A DNA stretch of 64,000 bases from Neocallimastix lanati (nom. inval.) (GCA_016946835.1 JACVTC010000074.1:432501-496500); one strand, 5' to 3'; counted from the first letter of the stretch, positions 12,986 through 26,074 are shown. Notes: generated from the letters alone by a model not told the origin. Made by a program: numbers and translations.

Positions 12986-14848
12986 ATCCATTGTTTTTGT
13001 TGATACAGATTGGAATTCTTAAGCATAAAATTATTAGAAAGCTTGAATAATATCTAACCTATTCAACAACAAATTAATAAATTAAAATTTGAAATTAAAA
13101 TCATAATAAAAAAATTTATTTTAATTAAATTCTAAAACTCGAAATTATACTTTAATTCTATTTTAATTTTTAAAATAATGAAATATTAATGTTAATTAAT
13201 TTCTCTTTTTAATTAAAAGTAAATAGTTTGTAAACAATTTTCTCTTTTTTTTATTATTTTGAATTCTTTGTTTATAATAATTCTTGTATTAATTGTTTAT
13301 TTGTTTATTTTATTGTTTATTTTTATAAATATAATTATTCTTAATTATTTTATTATTAAAAATTGTAAATACTTTAAATTATTGTAAAAATATAAATACT
13401 TGTAAATATTTTATAAAATTAATTTCTCGTTGTTATTAGAAATGTAATAAAAAAAATAATAACCAAATATTATAATAATAAATAATAATAAAAATTAATA
13501 AATAATAATAAAAAAATTAATAAATATAATAATAAAAATTAATAAATATAATAATAAAAATTAATTCTAAACACAAAAGAAATGTATAATTTTGAAAAAT
13601 TAATAACAATTCAGTGTTAAGCTAGAATAATAATAACTTAATTATTAATAATAATAACATAAATTCATTTATATTAAATTTATATTAATTCAAACTTGAT
13701 ACATCTATTATCACTTTTGAAGTAATAACTTCAAATTAAGATAATAGAATCGTTTATCATTTGGTGGAGAAATCTAAACCCGGCTACCTATGCTTTTTCC
13801 TAAGGGGGGAAGGATGTATAAAACTTTCTACTCTTCCGAAGTTATAAGTTTTAATCAGCCATTTTCAGCAAATATCAAATCTTTTTAGTGATAATATTAT
13901 AACGAAGATATAATTCAAATTATAATGTTTCAAACCAAACTTTATAACACAGTATAATAATTACTAAGTGTTATAATTTAACCGTGAAATAATTGTTTTA
14001 TTTAGTTAATGAAATAAAATAATTAAAAGCCATAATAATATAATGTAATTCAAACAAGATTATGTTATATTAATGTTCTGCTCTCAAGAAGAAAATATTG
14101 TAACAAAGATACCCTAAAATTAGAAGAAATTTGTATAGAATTTTGAAGCGAAATAAAGTATAATCAATCTAAGGAATTAATGTAATTAGAAAAATAATAA
14201 TAAAAAGGAAATAGAAATCCGGAACAATTGAAGTTCAGTAGTATTATTTAAAATTCCCTTCTGTACGTAATTATTCTATTGAATAACTCCAGGATGAAGT
14301 TATGTCTAAAGGACGGAGAAATGATATAGAATGAAACTTTAAATAATAATAAATTAAAATAAATATATTAAAGTTATATAGATTATAAGTATAAAATTAT
14401 TAAATAGTTAAATAGTAAAAAATTTATATTAATAAAATTATAAAAATAACTTGTAAATGTAATTGTTTAGAAATGTTAAATACTTTAGTAAAAATTATTG
14501 TTTATAAAGATTACTTTAATTTAGATAACAAATATAAATAGGAATATAAAATATTTATTTAACAAAATGTTACTAATTGTCCAGTAAAATTAGATAATAA
14601 TAAAAAGAATGTTTAAAGGTTACTAATTAGCCTGTAAAATTAGATAAGTTTAGTAGAGGTTTACTAATTACCTTAAGAATTAGTATTATAAGTTTTTATA
14701 ATAAATAATTAATAACATAAAGGTTATAAAATAAATTTATTTCTATTGAATGAATTTAATTATTTTCTTATAAATAATTTTATTTAGTATATTAGATAAA
14801 GATGGGAAACAAGATATATACCATACTTTATCATTGTGTTACGGAACA
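12986..14848. other. Spacer with a GC-richer block
   Basis: Mostly AT-rich. The block at about 13755-13870 (AAACCCGGCTACC, AAGGGGGGAAGG) and a second at about 14215-14330 are less AT-rich than the surroundings, but no frame, tRNA or known RNA was recognised. Around 14565-14690 a phrase like TTACTAATTAGCCTGTAAAA recurs about three times with variation. TGTTACGGAACA at about 14837 resembles an LTR start and is interrupted by LTR-D1. Confidence 0.4.
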
Positions 14849-15953
14849 TGATAAATAACAAAATTATTAAATTAAAATAAATAATAAAAAACAAATTCAT
14901 GTTATTAAAGTTTTCTAGCTTAACCCAAAAATTAATCCATTCTAAAAAAAATTAAATCCATATTTAAGAAAAATTAATTAAATAAAGATAATTAAAATAA
15001 AATAATAATAAATTAATTAATCATTAATAATTTTAATTAAAAACTAAAATAAATTAATAAATAATATTTTTCTAAGACTACAAATAAACAAAATAATAAA
15101 CATATTTAATAAATTATAAACAACAAATAAACAAACTTATAAACAACGCAAAATTAAAATTAACTAGTTAAATAATTTTTTAAGTTACTTTTATTTAAAA
15201 TAATGATTATTTTATTTATTTTATAACTCAACTTTTATAAACAAATTGTAATTAAAATAACATTTTAAAACTCATCTTTATTAACATTTTAATTGTAAAT
15301 ATTGTTTAATTTAATAATAAATTATTCTTTATTTCTCTTTTATTAATTTTATTATTTTTAATGTAAATAGTTCAAAATCAAAGAAAAATATAAAAACATG
15401 TAAATATTTCTTATAAATTATTCTTTATTATTAATTATTTAATAAATTATTATAAATATTTTATTAGTTTTAATAATCAAAAGTATGATTATTAATTAGT
15501 TAATAAATTATTATAAATATTTTATTAGTTTTAATAATCAAAAAGTATGATTATTAATTATTTAATAAATTATTATAGAAATTTTATTAGTTTTTAATAA
15601 TCAATTTTTATGATTATTAATTATTTTGATAAATTATTATATATTTTATTAGTTATTAATAATCAATTTTATTATTAAAATTTAAAATAAATTAGTATAA
15701 ATAATAAATATTTCATTTTATTATTTTATTAGTTTTAACAATTATTTTATTAATTTAAACAAAATTAATTATTAAATAAATAAAGATTAATATTAAAATA
15801 AAAATAAATTTTTTTAATAAAACATTTTTGTGTTTAATAATAAAACATATTTATTTTTTAAATTCCTTAAATCAATTTTTATTCAGTATTTATCCTTTTA
15901 TTCACTTCTGCAAAATTTAATTTTTGTAGATTAAGAATATTAGGTATAAATCA
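14849..15953 (+). mobile_element. Solo LTR-like element, family D (D1)
   Basis: Begins TGATAAATAACAAAATT and ends AGGTATAAATCA. It is flanked by AACA on both sides (14845-14848 and 15954-15957), a 4-bp target duplication. D2 (23757) and D3 (28459) share both ends. It contains about four copies of a 60-bp unit where D2 has one. The strand is arbitrary because no coding part is attached. Confidence 0.8.
15424..15665. repeat. About 60-bp tandem repeat inside D1 (four units)
   Basis: The unit runs through ATTAATTATTTAATAAATTA and TTTTATTAGTTTTAATAATC. It occurs about four times in D1, about twice in D3 and once in D2, so unit number varies between copies of one family. Confidence 0.75.
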
Positions 15954-16157
15954 AACAAATAAAATAATTAAAATTATATATAATTATTAAAGATTAAAAA
16001 TTATTAATATTAGTGGAATTAAATAATTAATATTAAAATATTAAAATAATTATAAATCTAGTTATAATAAATTAGAAAATGTATTAATTATTATCTTTAT
16101 TTAATATTGTAATACTTAATAATATTTTAATAGTTTATTATATTTTATTATTATATT

Positions 16158-16274
16158 TTATTATTAAATTTTTATTATTAAATTTTTATTATTAAATTTT
16201 TATTATTAAATTTTTATTATTAAATTTTTATTATTAAATTTTTATTATTAAATTTTTATTATTAAATTTTTATT
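16158..16274. repeat. 14-bp tandem repeat, about 8 units
   Basis: Near-perfect repetition of ATTATTAAATTTTT. Replication slippage is the simplest origin. Confidence 0.9.
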
Positions 16275-18182
16275 CTAATCCAATCAAATAACTATTCTAA
16301 ATGTATAAAAAGAACAAAGTAGTACAATACTTTAGTTCTCTCTTTTTTTCTTACAACTTTATTGTTATATTATTCTTTTGATATTTTCGAGTTTAAATGA
16401 TAAATTTAGATAGTTAAATTAAAATAAAATTAGTTTAAATAATTAAATTTAAATAGTTTAAATAATAAATTAGTATAGTTTAAATAATAAAGTTAGAATA
16501 GATTAAATAATAAAAATAAAATAGTTTATTTTAAATAAAGTTAGAATTAAAAATAATTTAAGTTTTGTATTAAGTGTTTAAAGGTTTTTAGTGTTTGGTT
16601 AATAGTTTTAATAATTATAGTTGTTAGTTAAATTATTTATATTAGGTTATATTAATTTTGAATAATTTATTTTAGTTTAAATTGTTTAGTATTTAGATTT
16701 TTAAATTAGAATAATAGATTAGAATAATAGAATAGAATTTAAAATTTTCTTTAATTATTAGAATATATTATTTTATGATAAAAATTCTTCAGTTCTGTAC
16801 CATTTGTGATACGGAACAATCTAATATTGCTTATATTATTGAATTTATTATTTTATATTTGTTTTTATTTTTTTTATATTATTTTTATTTTATATCTTTA
16901 TTTTTATTTTAAATTTTTATTTGTATTTTTACTTTTACTTTATTTTTATTTTAATTTTTATTATATTATTTTTATCTTATATTTTATTTTTATTTTATAT
17001 TTTTATTTTTATTTTTACTTTTACTTTTATTTTTACTTTAATTTTTATTATTTTTATATATTATTTTATTATTTTTTATATTTTATTTTAATTAATTAAA
17101 AATTTATTTGAACCAATTAAAAAACTTCATTAAATTCTATAAATAACTTGTAAAATCAAAAAATATTAAAAACTCTCTCTCAAATTTTATAAATTAAATT
17201 TTAGAATAAAATAAGGTAAAATAAATTAAGGGTGTTTTAATTTAGTGTTAAGCTGTGTTGTTAATATAATAGTTTTAAGTTTAAATAATAATTAAGTTAG
17301 TTAAGGGGTTTAAAATAAAATAAAAGAGAGCTTAGTTAATATTTAAAATCATTAGAATATTAATGTTGAGTTTAATTAGTTTAGATAATATTCGGAAATA
17401 AATAAATAAGTTTAATTAGAATTAATTAGAATATATTATTATTGAAAATAAATAAATGAAAAGTCCTGTACCATTTGTAAAAGGTACTGTATGTAAAATA
17501 AAATAATAGCTTAGGTCGGCGAGGACAGACTATAATTTATTTTACACTATTTTATTATATCAACACTATAATTAATTATTAACTAAAACACTAAAACTAA
17601 AAAACTAATTTAATTTTTTGTTTTATAAAAAAAATCCTTTTATTAATATTTCTTATTTGTTGAATTTAACTATTCTAAAATCAACAATCACTTAACTGGG
17701 TACCGTAGGGTCCTTTACCGGAAAGCCTACTAGCAGTTAAGATTTTAAAATAAAATTTAAAATAAAATTTGTTTTATAAAAGATAACTATTCTAATAATA
17801 GTTATAATACTAATTAATAAAATATAAAATTTGTACTATCTATCTTATCTATAATATTTCTTATACTATTCTATTTTCTAACTAAACTATACTATTTTCT
17901 ATACTATTTTCCAACTATCGTTCAATAGTTGAAAATTAACTCTTTTTATACTTTTTGAAAATTAAAATTTAAATTGAATAGATTGTAATAAACTAACTAA
18001 AATATTATTATATATTTGTAATTACATTTAATAATAAATTACATGAATTTTTATGAGTTATTTTAATATAAAAGCTATTTAAAACTATCTAATATTTCTA
18101 AAAATAAATAAACAAAACGGCAAGTTTTTGTAAACAAACGGAAAAGGCAATTTTTCTTTGATTATTTTAATTTAACTAATTT

Positions 18183-18275
18183 ATGACTAATTATTTTTAA
18201 TTTACAAGTTTCATGACTAATTATTTTTAATTTACAAGTTTCATGACTAATTATTTTTAATTTACAAAGTTTCAT
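18183..18275. repeat. 30-bp tandem repeat, three units
   Basis: Unit ATGACTAATTATTTTTAATT plus TACAAGTTTC, repeated three times with one extra A in the last unit. Confidence 0.9.
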
Positions 18276-18464
18276 GATTCAAAGTGAGTAATAATGATGT
18301 AAATTCTCCAAATAATTTAGTCATACATTTTTGAGAAAATTAATTAAATTAATAATTTGGAATACATTTAAATTTATATTAAAAATTTGGAAAACATTTT
18401 TATCCACAATAATTTACATTACATTACATTTAAATACGTATTCAAATTATTAAATATTTTACAC

Positions 18465-19295
18465 TGTAAAGAATTATAATTATTATTCAAAATAATTATT
18501 ATTCTTTATTAAAAAATTAATATTTAAAGTTTATTATTTTATAAAATTTTATGAATAATTTTATTAATTATGTCACATACTAATTATTAATGTTATTGTT
18601 TTAAAATTAAATTAAATTATCAATAATTAATATATTAAATTATAATAATGTATTATTGTATTAAAATAATGTTAAATTCTATTTAATTAAGAAAAATTAA
18701 ATTGTATTAAAATGATAATTTTATTTAATCAAGAAATAATTAAATTATATTATTTCTTGGACTTTTAATTAAGATAATTAAAAGAATTAATTATTTAATT
18801 ATACTTGTGATTAAATATTAATAAAATTAATATATAATTAGTTAATAAGTTTTCTCCCTTATTCGGGTTTTCTTATTAACTAAAGATTGATGTAATTAAA
18901 CACCAATCGAGATCTATCTAGTTTTTTCTTCTAATCTTTTTCTAGATAGAGATAATTTTCCAAGATTAGAAATCAAATTAATATAAATAGGACTCTTGAT
19001 TCTTCTAAAAATAATCAAGAGTTATTATTATAAGAAATTATAATAATTAACACAAATATTTTAAAATTACTTTTAAATAAAAAATTTTTATAATAAAATA
19101 ATTTCTAAAATTCTCTTAACCTACTTTTAGTGTTGTTTATTATAATCTTATAATAAACTCTAAGTTTTTAAATTTTCGTTTTCAATTTTTATATTATATT
19201 TTTTAATTTTATCTCAATTAATAATATTTTTTATTATTAATTGTAGAAAGAATTAATTATTAATATAATTAAATATTTTTAATTAATTCTTTACA
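18465..19295 (+). mobile_element. Solo LTR, family S
   Basis: Begins TGTAAAGAATTATAATTA and ends AATTAATTCTTTACA, complementary termini typical of these LTRs. The structured core reads in the sense direction: a ladle stem TAGTTAATAAG (18839) with CTTATTAACTA (18872) around a small CCC/GGG stem; a hairpin GATTG...CAATC; the pseudoknot CTATCTAG (18914), TCTAATCTT (18930), CTAGATAG (18942), AAGATTAGA (18962); then the CTCTTGATT hairpin. Only one copy was seen here. Confidence 0.75.
18839..18970 (+). other. Structured LTR core with pseudoknot (S)
   Basis: The 11-bp ladle stem TAGTTAATAAG:CTTATTAACTA is perfect and differs in sequence from the A and K families. The pseudoknot stems are CTATCTAG:CTAGATAG and TCTAATCTT:AAGATTAGA. 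Confidence 0.65.
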
Positions 19296-19845
19296 GGTAC
19301 GTTTATTATTAACTAAAATAACGAATAATAACTAAATCTAAAGGCTAAGATAACTTAACACCTCTCTATTCGAGTTGTTAATAATAAACACTAAATTAAT
19401 TAATTCAATAACTATTATTTCTTAATTACACTAGAATATAGCGCAGCACTTTATAACTCTATTTGTTATCAGTTGCTGGGCTTACACTGCGTAATATATT
19501 TTATTTAATAATTATATTTTATTTATTAATATTAATATTTATAATAACAATTTACGTTAATAGTAACGCTAGTGCGTTACAGTTACAAGTTCAATTATTA
19601 TTTATACAAGTCAATAATATTATGATTGGTAAATAATTTAATTTAACTTAGTTTACTAATCACTAAATAAAATGTATTTATCTAAGTATTTAACTATATA
19701 ATTAATTATAAAATAATAAAATTTAATGTACGAAAATAACAAAAGATTTTATTTGATTAGCCAAAATTGCTAGCTGTTTAGAGATACGTTACGTAACCAA
19801 AGAACTATCATTAGATAGGCTTGAAGTTACCATGTATCTGTTACA
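19296..19845 (-). mobile_element. Solo LTR, family G (G2)
   Basis: Matches G1 from about GTTTATTATTAACTAA through AATATAGCGCAGC to ATGTATCTGTTACA. Its left end abuts the end of LTR-S and the first bases of the G consensus are not intact. Strand assigned from G1. Confidence 0.72.
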
Positions 19846-19904
19846 GTTTTCTGTGTTGTAAGAAACTCTAATAAAAAGAAATTTTTTATAAGAGTTTATT
19901 TTTT

Positions 19905-20552
19905 TGTTAAGATAATAACTGAATTTCAATTTCAATTTCAATAATTCAGTTATTTGAATTTCAATATTAAAAAATAATAATATAATAATTATTATTAAAT
20001 TAACTTTATTAAAATATTTAGGAATTAATCTAGGCCAACTAATTACTAAATATTATTAACATATTGAAATTAATATATATTAAATAATGTAAACACGTGA
20101 TTGTCATATTAAATTAATTTCTACATATTATATTTTAATTATAAAATATAATATTTAGCTATATTAGATTCTTATATTTTATTTATATTAAATATTTATA
20201 TTACTATCTTACTTTATATTATCAATATCAAACTTATATTAATACTATTACATATTCATATTAATAATTAATATTTTAATAATTAATTATTTTATATAAA
20301 TACATGTTTAAATCTTTTGATTAATCCTTTGTAGGATTATTGTAATTTAAATTATAGTAATAATTATATAAAATAATAATGTAATAAAATATTATTAAAA
20401 TTAAATAAATTTTATATTTTAAATAAAAACTTATTTGTAAGTTTACTAATAACAATATGTTTAAATAAGAGTAAAATTAAATTATTAATTAATTACTATA
20501 ATTTGGCATCTTGATCTAATCGTTAAGACCAAATTATCACAAAACTTTGACA
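19905..20552 (+). mobile_element. Solo LTR-like element, family H (H1), nested in L
   Basis: Begins TGTTAAGATAATAACTGAA and ends CACAAAACTTTGACA; 648 bp. Flanked by TTTTT on both sides, a plausible 5-bp target duplication though low-complexity. Copies H2 (24724) and H3 (46676, inverted) have the same length and clear duplications. Strand is relative only. Confidence 0.85.
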
Positions 20553-20969
20553 TTTTTATATTTATTGAGTTTATTATTAAAAAAAAATAAAGAAAAATAC
20601 TTATATTTAAATAGACTAAAATTAGAAAAAGTAGAAGACTCGCATATAAAAATAAGTTTTTAAAACACAAAATTTTATTAAAAAAAATTTTAAACTTTAA
20701 ATTTTAGGTTATTATTATTTTTAATATTTATCTTTATTAATATTTTTAATAATAATAACTCTTGATTTCTGAAAAACAGAAATCAATAGTTATTTTATAC
20801 TTTTTTATTTATTAATTAATCTTATTTTATATTTATTTATTATTATTATTTTTTTATCATGTGTCTATTTAATTAATTAATAATTATTATTTTTTTTTTT
20901 TCATGTGTTTATTTAATTAATAATTATTTAATATAATATATTAATTATTTCTTAATTAAGCTATTGTTT

Positions 20970-21021
20970 GCTAGTCAGCTGTTGTATCTTCAGGAAAAGA
21001 CTAGCAGAAAAACCTGAAGAT
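20970..21021 (-). other. LTR pseudoknot motif (L)
   Basis: GCTAGTC pairs with GACTAGC, and ATCTTCAGG pairs with CCTGAAGAT, interleaved. Both stems differ from family A at several positions while remaining fully complementary, so this copy is strong covariation evidence. Confidence 0.7.
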
Positions 21022-21530
21022 TTTCTTAATTGTATTAAATTAGAACGAATTATTTCAAAGAAATTTATTATTTAATTTAATTTAATTATTATTTAATATT
21101 ATTGTGAAAATAATTTTAGAATATTAAATATTAATTTTAATTTATTTATTATTTAATATTATTGTGGAAATTATTTAGAAGAATTTTAAATTTTAAATAT
21201 AATTGTATTTGTGAAAATTCTATTATTATTTTTTAATATTTAATATTATTATACTTACGTATTTTAATTTTTTAATTAATAAAATTTATATTTAGATTAA
21301 TTTGTAATTAATAAAATTTATATTTAGACTAAGAAATATAGAAAATATTTCTATATTTCTTACATGTGTGTAATAACACAAAATTAATACTTAACTTTTA
21401 TAAAAATAACAATAATTGTTAAAAAATATTTCGAGTTTATTAAGAAATTTTATTATATATTATTTTCTAAATAATAACTCTTGATTTTTATTTTATAAAA
21501 AAAATCAAGGTTATTTATAATTTTTTTGTT

Positions 21531-21586
21531 CATAATCTTAAAAGTTATTCTTTCAGGAAAAAGATTATGAGAAAAAACCTGAAAGA
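21531..21586 (-). other. LTR pseudoknot motif (M)
   Basis: CATAATCTT pairs with AAGATTATG, and TCTTTCAGG pairs with CCTGAAAGA, interleaved. Stem sequences are intermediate between those of L and A. Confidence 0.68.
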
Positions 21587-22094
21587 TAAAATAAATTAAT
21601 TATTTATTATTTAATATAATTTAATATTATTTAATATTATTTAATATTATTTAATATTATTTAATATTGGCAATTAACCAATATTTTATGAAATTATTTA
21701 TTATGATGTTTTAAGTTTATAATTATTAATTAATTTTATATTAATTTAATATTAATTATATTAATATTAAATGTTTTAATATAATTAATCACGTATTATT
21801 GTTAATGATAAATCAAATGATTAATTATTTATATTAAATAGAAATTAATTAAAGATATTGTTTATATTTCATAATAATTAATTATTAATTAGTTAAAAAT
21901 TAATTTTATCAATTAATAATTATTTTTATTTTATTATTTAATAACAATTATTAAAATTATAGTATATTAAATAATATTAAGTGTTAATTTTATTGAAAAA
22001 TTATTTAAATCTTAATTAATAATAAAAATAAATATAATATTTATATTATATTTGGTTAAGTGTGACTAATTAATTAGTCAACACTTTCACTGTG

Positions 22095-22959
22095 TGTAAT
22101 AATTCTATTAAGAACTAACTCAAAATAGAATTATTGACTACAACTTAACGACTAATTCATTAAGTTGAGAAAATAAAATAAGATAAATTTTTTTTTTTTA
22201 CCTTTAGAGTTTATTATAAAATTAATTATAATAATAACACGAGAAGTAAGTAAAGAATTGTTTGTATAAATTCGATTTTAAAATATGTTTTTGAATAAAA
22301 TATTTTATTAATTTATTAAAGTTAAAAATATAAAATTATTATTATTATAACTATGTTTTTGTTATAATAATAACTCTTGATTTCTCAAAGAGAACTCAAG
22401 AGCCTTATTTATATTTTTTTATAAAATAAGGTTAAATAAGAAAGGGTTTTCTAATCTTAACAAATCTCTTATCTAGGAAAAGATTAGATAGAAAAACCTA
22501 GATAAGTTTTCGATCGATATTCTATCCATATCGATCATCGCATTAATTAAGTAAAACCGATTACTTAAAAAGTAATTGGAAAAAATCTTAATTAACCGAT
22601 TTTCCAATCTAATCTAATGATCGAAAATAAAAGAATAAAAGATATTTCGATCATATAATTTATCCTTATATAAAAAATATAAAATTAAATAGTTAATAAA
22701 ATATAGAATGCATTACAGAATACATTATAAAATACAGAATGCAATACAATACAGAATACATTAGTTACAGTAGAGAATCTAACATATTGTAAATATATTA
22801 TTTAAAATTAATTAAATAAATTTTGTTAAATTTATGAATATTTAAAATTAAATTAAATAAATTTAATAAATATTATATGTAATTAAATAAAGTTATAGTT
22901 ATAATAACTTAACTAAGAAAATATAATTATTTGTTAGCAAATAATTATAGATTCTTACA
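22095..22959 (-). mobile_element. Solo LTR, family N (N1)
   Basis: Begins TGTAATAATTCTATTAAG and ends GATTCTTACA; 865 bp, almost the same as N2 (26738-27604). Pseudoknot segments: TCTAATCTT (22450), CTTATCTAGG (22468), AAGATTAGA (22480), CCTAGATAAG (22497). The ladle stem TTAATTAAG/CTTAATTAA follows near 22545-22595. Only 3 bp separate it from LTR-C2. Confidence 0.83.
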
Positions 22960-22962
22960 CTT

Positions 22963-23752
22963 TGACACGGGGTGTCAATACCTTGTATTTCCTATTAAAT
23001 ACTATTAATAATAATAAAATAAAATTATTATTAAATATTCTTATTAAAATCTTTTATTAATATCAAATATAATAAAAATTATTATTAAATATTCTTATTA
23101 AAATCTTTTATTAATATCAAATCTAATAAAAATAATTATTAAATATTTTATTAATATTAAATATAATAAAAATTATTATTAAATATTCTTATTAAAAATT
23201 ATATAATATTTAAATCATTACAAATTCTTATTTTTATATTAAGAATAATAAAAACCTATTTCAATAAATATTTGATATAAAATAAAGAATTATAAGTTTC
23301 TGTATAATATTTTCTAAACCTTTGAAATAAACTAAAAATAAAACAAAAATCAAAAATAAATTAAATCTTTATTAAAATAAAAATGAACTAAAATACAGAA
23401 GAATTCCAATAATAAAAATGATCTAAATTTTTTATATTTTAATTTAATAAATGTTATTTTTTTTTAAAAAATAATTTAAAATAATAGTTAAAAATTAAAA
23501 TAAAATAGTTATAATAGTTTTTTTATAAAGAATATATTAATAATAAATAAAATGTATTAAAATAAAAGTAAAAAAAGAATAAATTTCTTTCTTTTTAATA
23601 CTTGGAACAAATAATTTTAATTTTAAATTTAAATAAAGAATATTTTAAAATTTAATTTTTTTTTCTTGTTTCCAAATTTATTTTTATAGTTATGTGTTAA
23701 TATTTATTTTTTTGTTTTGAATATCTTAGTGTTTCAACCTCAGACCGTATCA
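22963..23752 (+). mobile_element. Solo LTR-like element, family C (C2)
   Basis: Begins TGACACGGGGTGTCAATA and ends CAGACCGTATCA; 790 bp, closely matching C1 over most of its length. It sits 3 bp after N1 and 4 bp before D2. Confidence 0.75.
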
Positions 23753-23756
23753 TCTG

Positions 23757-24668
23757 TGATAAATAATAAAATTATTAAATTAAAATAAATAATAAAGAAC
23801 AAATTCTGTCTAACTTAACCCAAAAATTAATCTTTTCTAAAAAAAAATTAAATCCATATTAAAGAAAATTTAATTAAATAAAAATAATTAAAATAAAATA
23901 ATAATAAATTAATTAATCATTAATAATTTTAATTAAAAACTAAAATAAATTAATAAATAATATTTTTCTAAAACTACAAATAAACAAAATAATAAACAAA
24001 TTTAATAAATTATAAATAACAAATAAACAAACTTATAAACATCTCAAAATTAAAATTAAATAGTTAAATAATTTTTAAGTTACTTTTATTTAAAATAATG
24101 ATTATTTTATTTATTTTATAACTCAACTTTTATAAACAAATTGTAATTAAAATAACATTTTAAAACTCATCTTTATTATTATTTTAATTGTAAATATTGT
24201 TTAATTTAATAATAAATTATTCTTTATTTCTCTTTTATTAATTTTATTATTTTTAATGTAAATAGTTTAAAATCAAAGAAAAATATAAAAACATGTAAAT
24301 ATTTCTTATAAATTATTCTTTATTATTAATTATTTAATAAATTATTATAGATATTTTATTAGTTATTAATAATCAATTTTATTATTAAAATTTAAAATAA
24401 ATTAGTATAAATAATAAATATTTCATTTTATTATTTTATTAGTTTTAACAATTATTTTATTAATTTAAACAAAATTAATTATTAAATAAATAAAGATTAA
24501 TATTAAAATAAAAATAAATTTTTTTTTTTAATAAAACATTTTTGTTTTTAATAATAAAACATATTTATTTTTATTAAATTTCTTAAATCTATTTTATTCA
24601 GTATTTATCCTCTTATTCACTTCTACAAAATTTAAATTTTGTAGATTAAGAATATCAGGTATAAATCA
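23757..24668 (+). mobile_element. Solo LTR-like element, family D (D2)
   Basis: Begins TGATAAATAATAAAATTA and ends AGGTATAAATCA; 912 bp, the shortest D copy, with one 60-bp unit. The preceding TCTG and following TCTA agree at three of four bases. Confidence 0.78.
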
Positions 24669-24723
24669 TCTATAATCCGGAACTAGCTTATTTACTTCAA
24701 ATAAGCATACATAAAAATGATAA

Positions 24724-26074
24724 TGTTAAGATAATAACTGAATTTCCATTTAATTCAATTCCAATTTCAATTTCAATAATTCAGTTATTTGAATTTCAAT
24801 ATTAATAATTAATAATATAATAATTATTATTAAAATATTTAGGAAATAGTCTAGACCAACTAATTGACTAAATATTATTAACATATTGAAATTAAAATAT
24901 ATTAAATAATGTAAACACGTGATTGTCATATTGATATGCGGGACTTTTATGTGCTACTAATTTTTAATAGTATCGTTATATTTAATTAACTTTTATTAAT
25001 ATATTTTAATTTATAAAACCCAATTAACCAAGGGTCTTCTCTAAACTACAATCAAGAAGAGTAGTTATTAGGAATCTTTATAATAATTTAATTATTAATA
25101 ATAATAAATATACATTTAAAATATATTATATCGGAGTATAGTATAATATATAATAAATATATATTAAAATAATAAATATAATAAATATAACTATATAATT
25201 CTTAAAATGAAAATAAGAATAATAAAGTTAAATATATAAGAATATAATTATATAATAAATATGAATATAATAAATAATATCAACTATATATATTTAATTA
25301 TAATTAAAATAACTAAAACTATTTCATTATATTATATATTATAATATATAGAAGTATTATGTATTTTTAATATAAATTTTAAAATAAATATGAATAGTTA
25401 AGTTATATATATAATAATATTCTTATTATATATATTTAGAAGAAATTAACTATTTAATTTAATATATTTAATATATTTCATTTTATAATGAATAATATAT
25501 ATATGAATATTGAATAATATATGAATAAGAAATTATTTCAAATATTATTATTGACAAAAGAGATATAAATTTAATATTTAATAATTATTATTAAATATAC
25601 AAATATGTTGCTACACATATTTGCTTTATATCAATATTAAATTAATTTCTACATATTATATTTTAATTATAAAATATAATATTTATCTATATTAGAATAT
25701 TTATATTAAATATTTATATTATTATCTTAGTTTATATTATCAATATTAAACTTATATTAATACTATTACATATTCGTATTAATAATTAATATTTTGATAA
25801 TTAATTATTTTATATAAATAAATGTTTAAATCTTTTGATTAATCCTTTGTAGGATTATTGTAATTTAAATTATAGTAATAGTTATATAAAATAATAATGT
25901 AATAAAATATTATTAAAATTAAATAATATTTATATTTTGAATAAGAGAACTTAATTATAAAATTTACTAATAACAATATGTTTTAAATAAGAGTATAATT
26001 AAATTATTAATTAATTACTATAATTTGGCATCTTGACCTAATCGTTAAGATCAAATTATCACAAAACTTTGACA
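24724..26074 (+). mobile_element. Solo LTR-like element, family H (H2)
   Basis: Begins TGTTAAGATAATAACTGAA and ends AAAACTTTGACA, flanked by GATAA on both sides (24719-24723, 26075-26079). Removing the nested element I leaves about 645 bp, the normal family length. Confidence 0.88.
24932..25633 (+). mobile_element. Solo LTR-like element, family I (I1), nested in H2
   Basis: Begins TGATATGCGGGACTTTTA and ends TTGCTTTATATCA; 702 bp. Flanked by ATAT on both sides, and H1 shows the uninterrupted site (GTCATATTAAATT). Near the end AAATATGT and ACATATTT form a hairpin; the same tail is seen at 52690-52724. Confidence 0.82.

Larger units (their letters stand above)
15958..18464. other. AT-rich spacer
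   Basis: No supported gene. TCTGTACCATTTGTGATACGG (about 16793) and CCTGTACCATTTGTAAAAGG (about 17464) share their start and may mark decayed LTR ends. GGTCGGCGAGGACAGAC near 17515 and GGGTACCGTAGGGTCC near 17698 are the only less AT-rich pieces. A 97-codon frame at 16806 is low-complexity Phe/Tyr/Leu and is not credited. Confidence 0.45.
19857..21364 (-). mobile_element. LTR, family L, nested in M
   Basis: Begins TGTAAGAAACTCTAATAA and ends ATATTTCTTACA, flanked by TGTGT on both sides (19852-19856, 21365-21369). Without the nested H1 it is about 855 bp. Its pseudoknot segments are the most divergent in sequence yet pair fully: GCTAGTC (20970), ATCTTCAGG (20986), GACTAGC (20999), CCTGAAGAT (21013). 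Confidence 0.82.
19854..22090 (-). mobile_element. LTR, family M, host of a three-level nest
   Basis: Begins TGTAATAACACAAAATTA once the nested LTR-L is removed (its first bases lie left of L and the rest resumes after 21369). It ends somewhere in about 22066-22090. It carries its own pseudoknot segments: CATAATCTT (21531), TCTTTCAGG (21549), AAGATTATG (21561), CCTGAAAGA (21578). The preceding bases are TTCTG, a recurring insertion context here. The right end is approximate. Confidence 0.55.

Noticed and set aside
16806-17099. 97-codon open frame
   Set aside because: Translates to Phe/Tyr/Leu/Ile only, from T-rich low-complexity DNA; no domain, no start context, no neighbours to support it.
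20485-20670. 61-codon minus-strand frame
   Set aside because: Spans the end of LTR-H1 and the resumed LTR-L, so it crosses an insertion joint and cannot be an ancestral gene.
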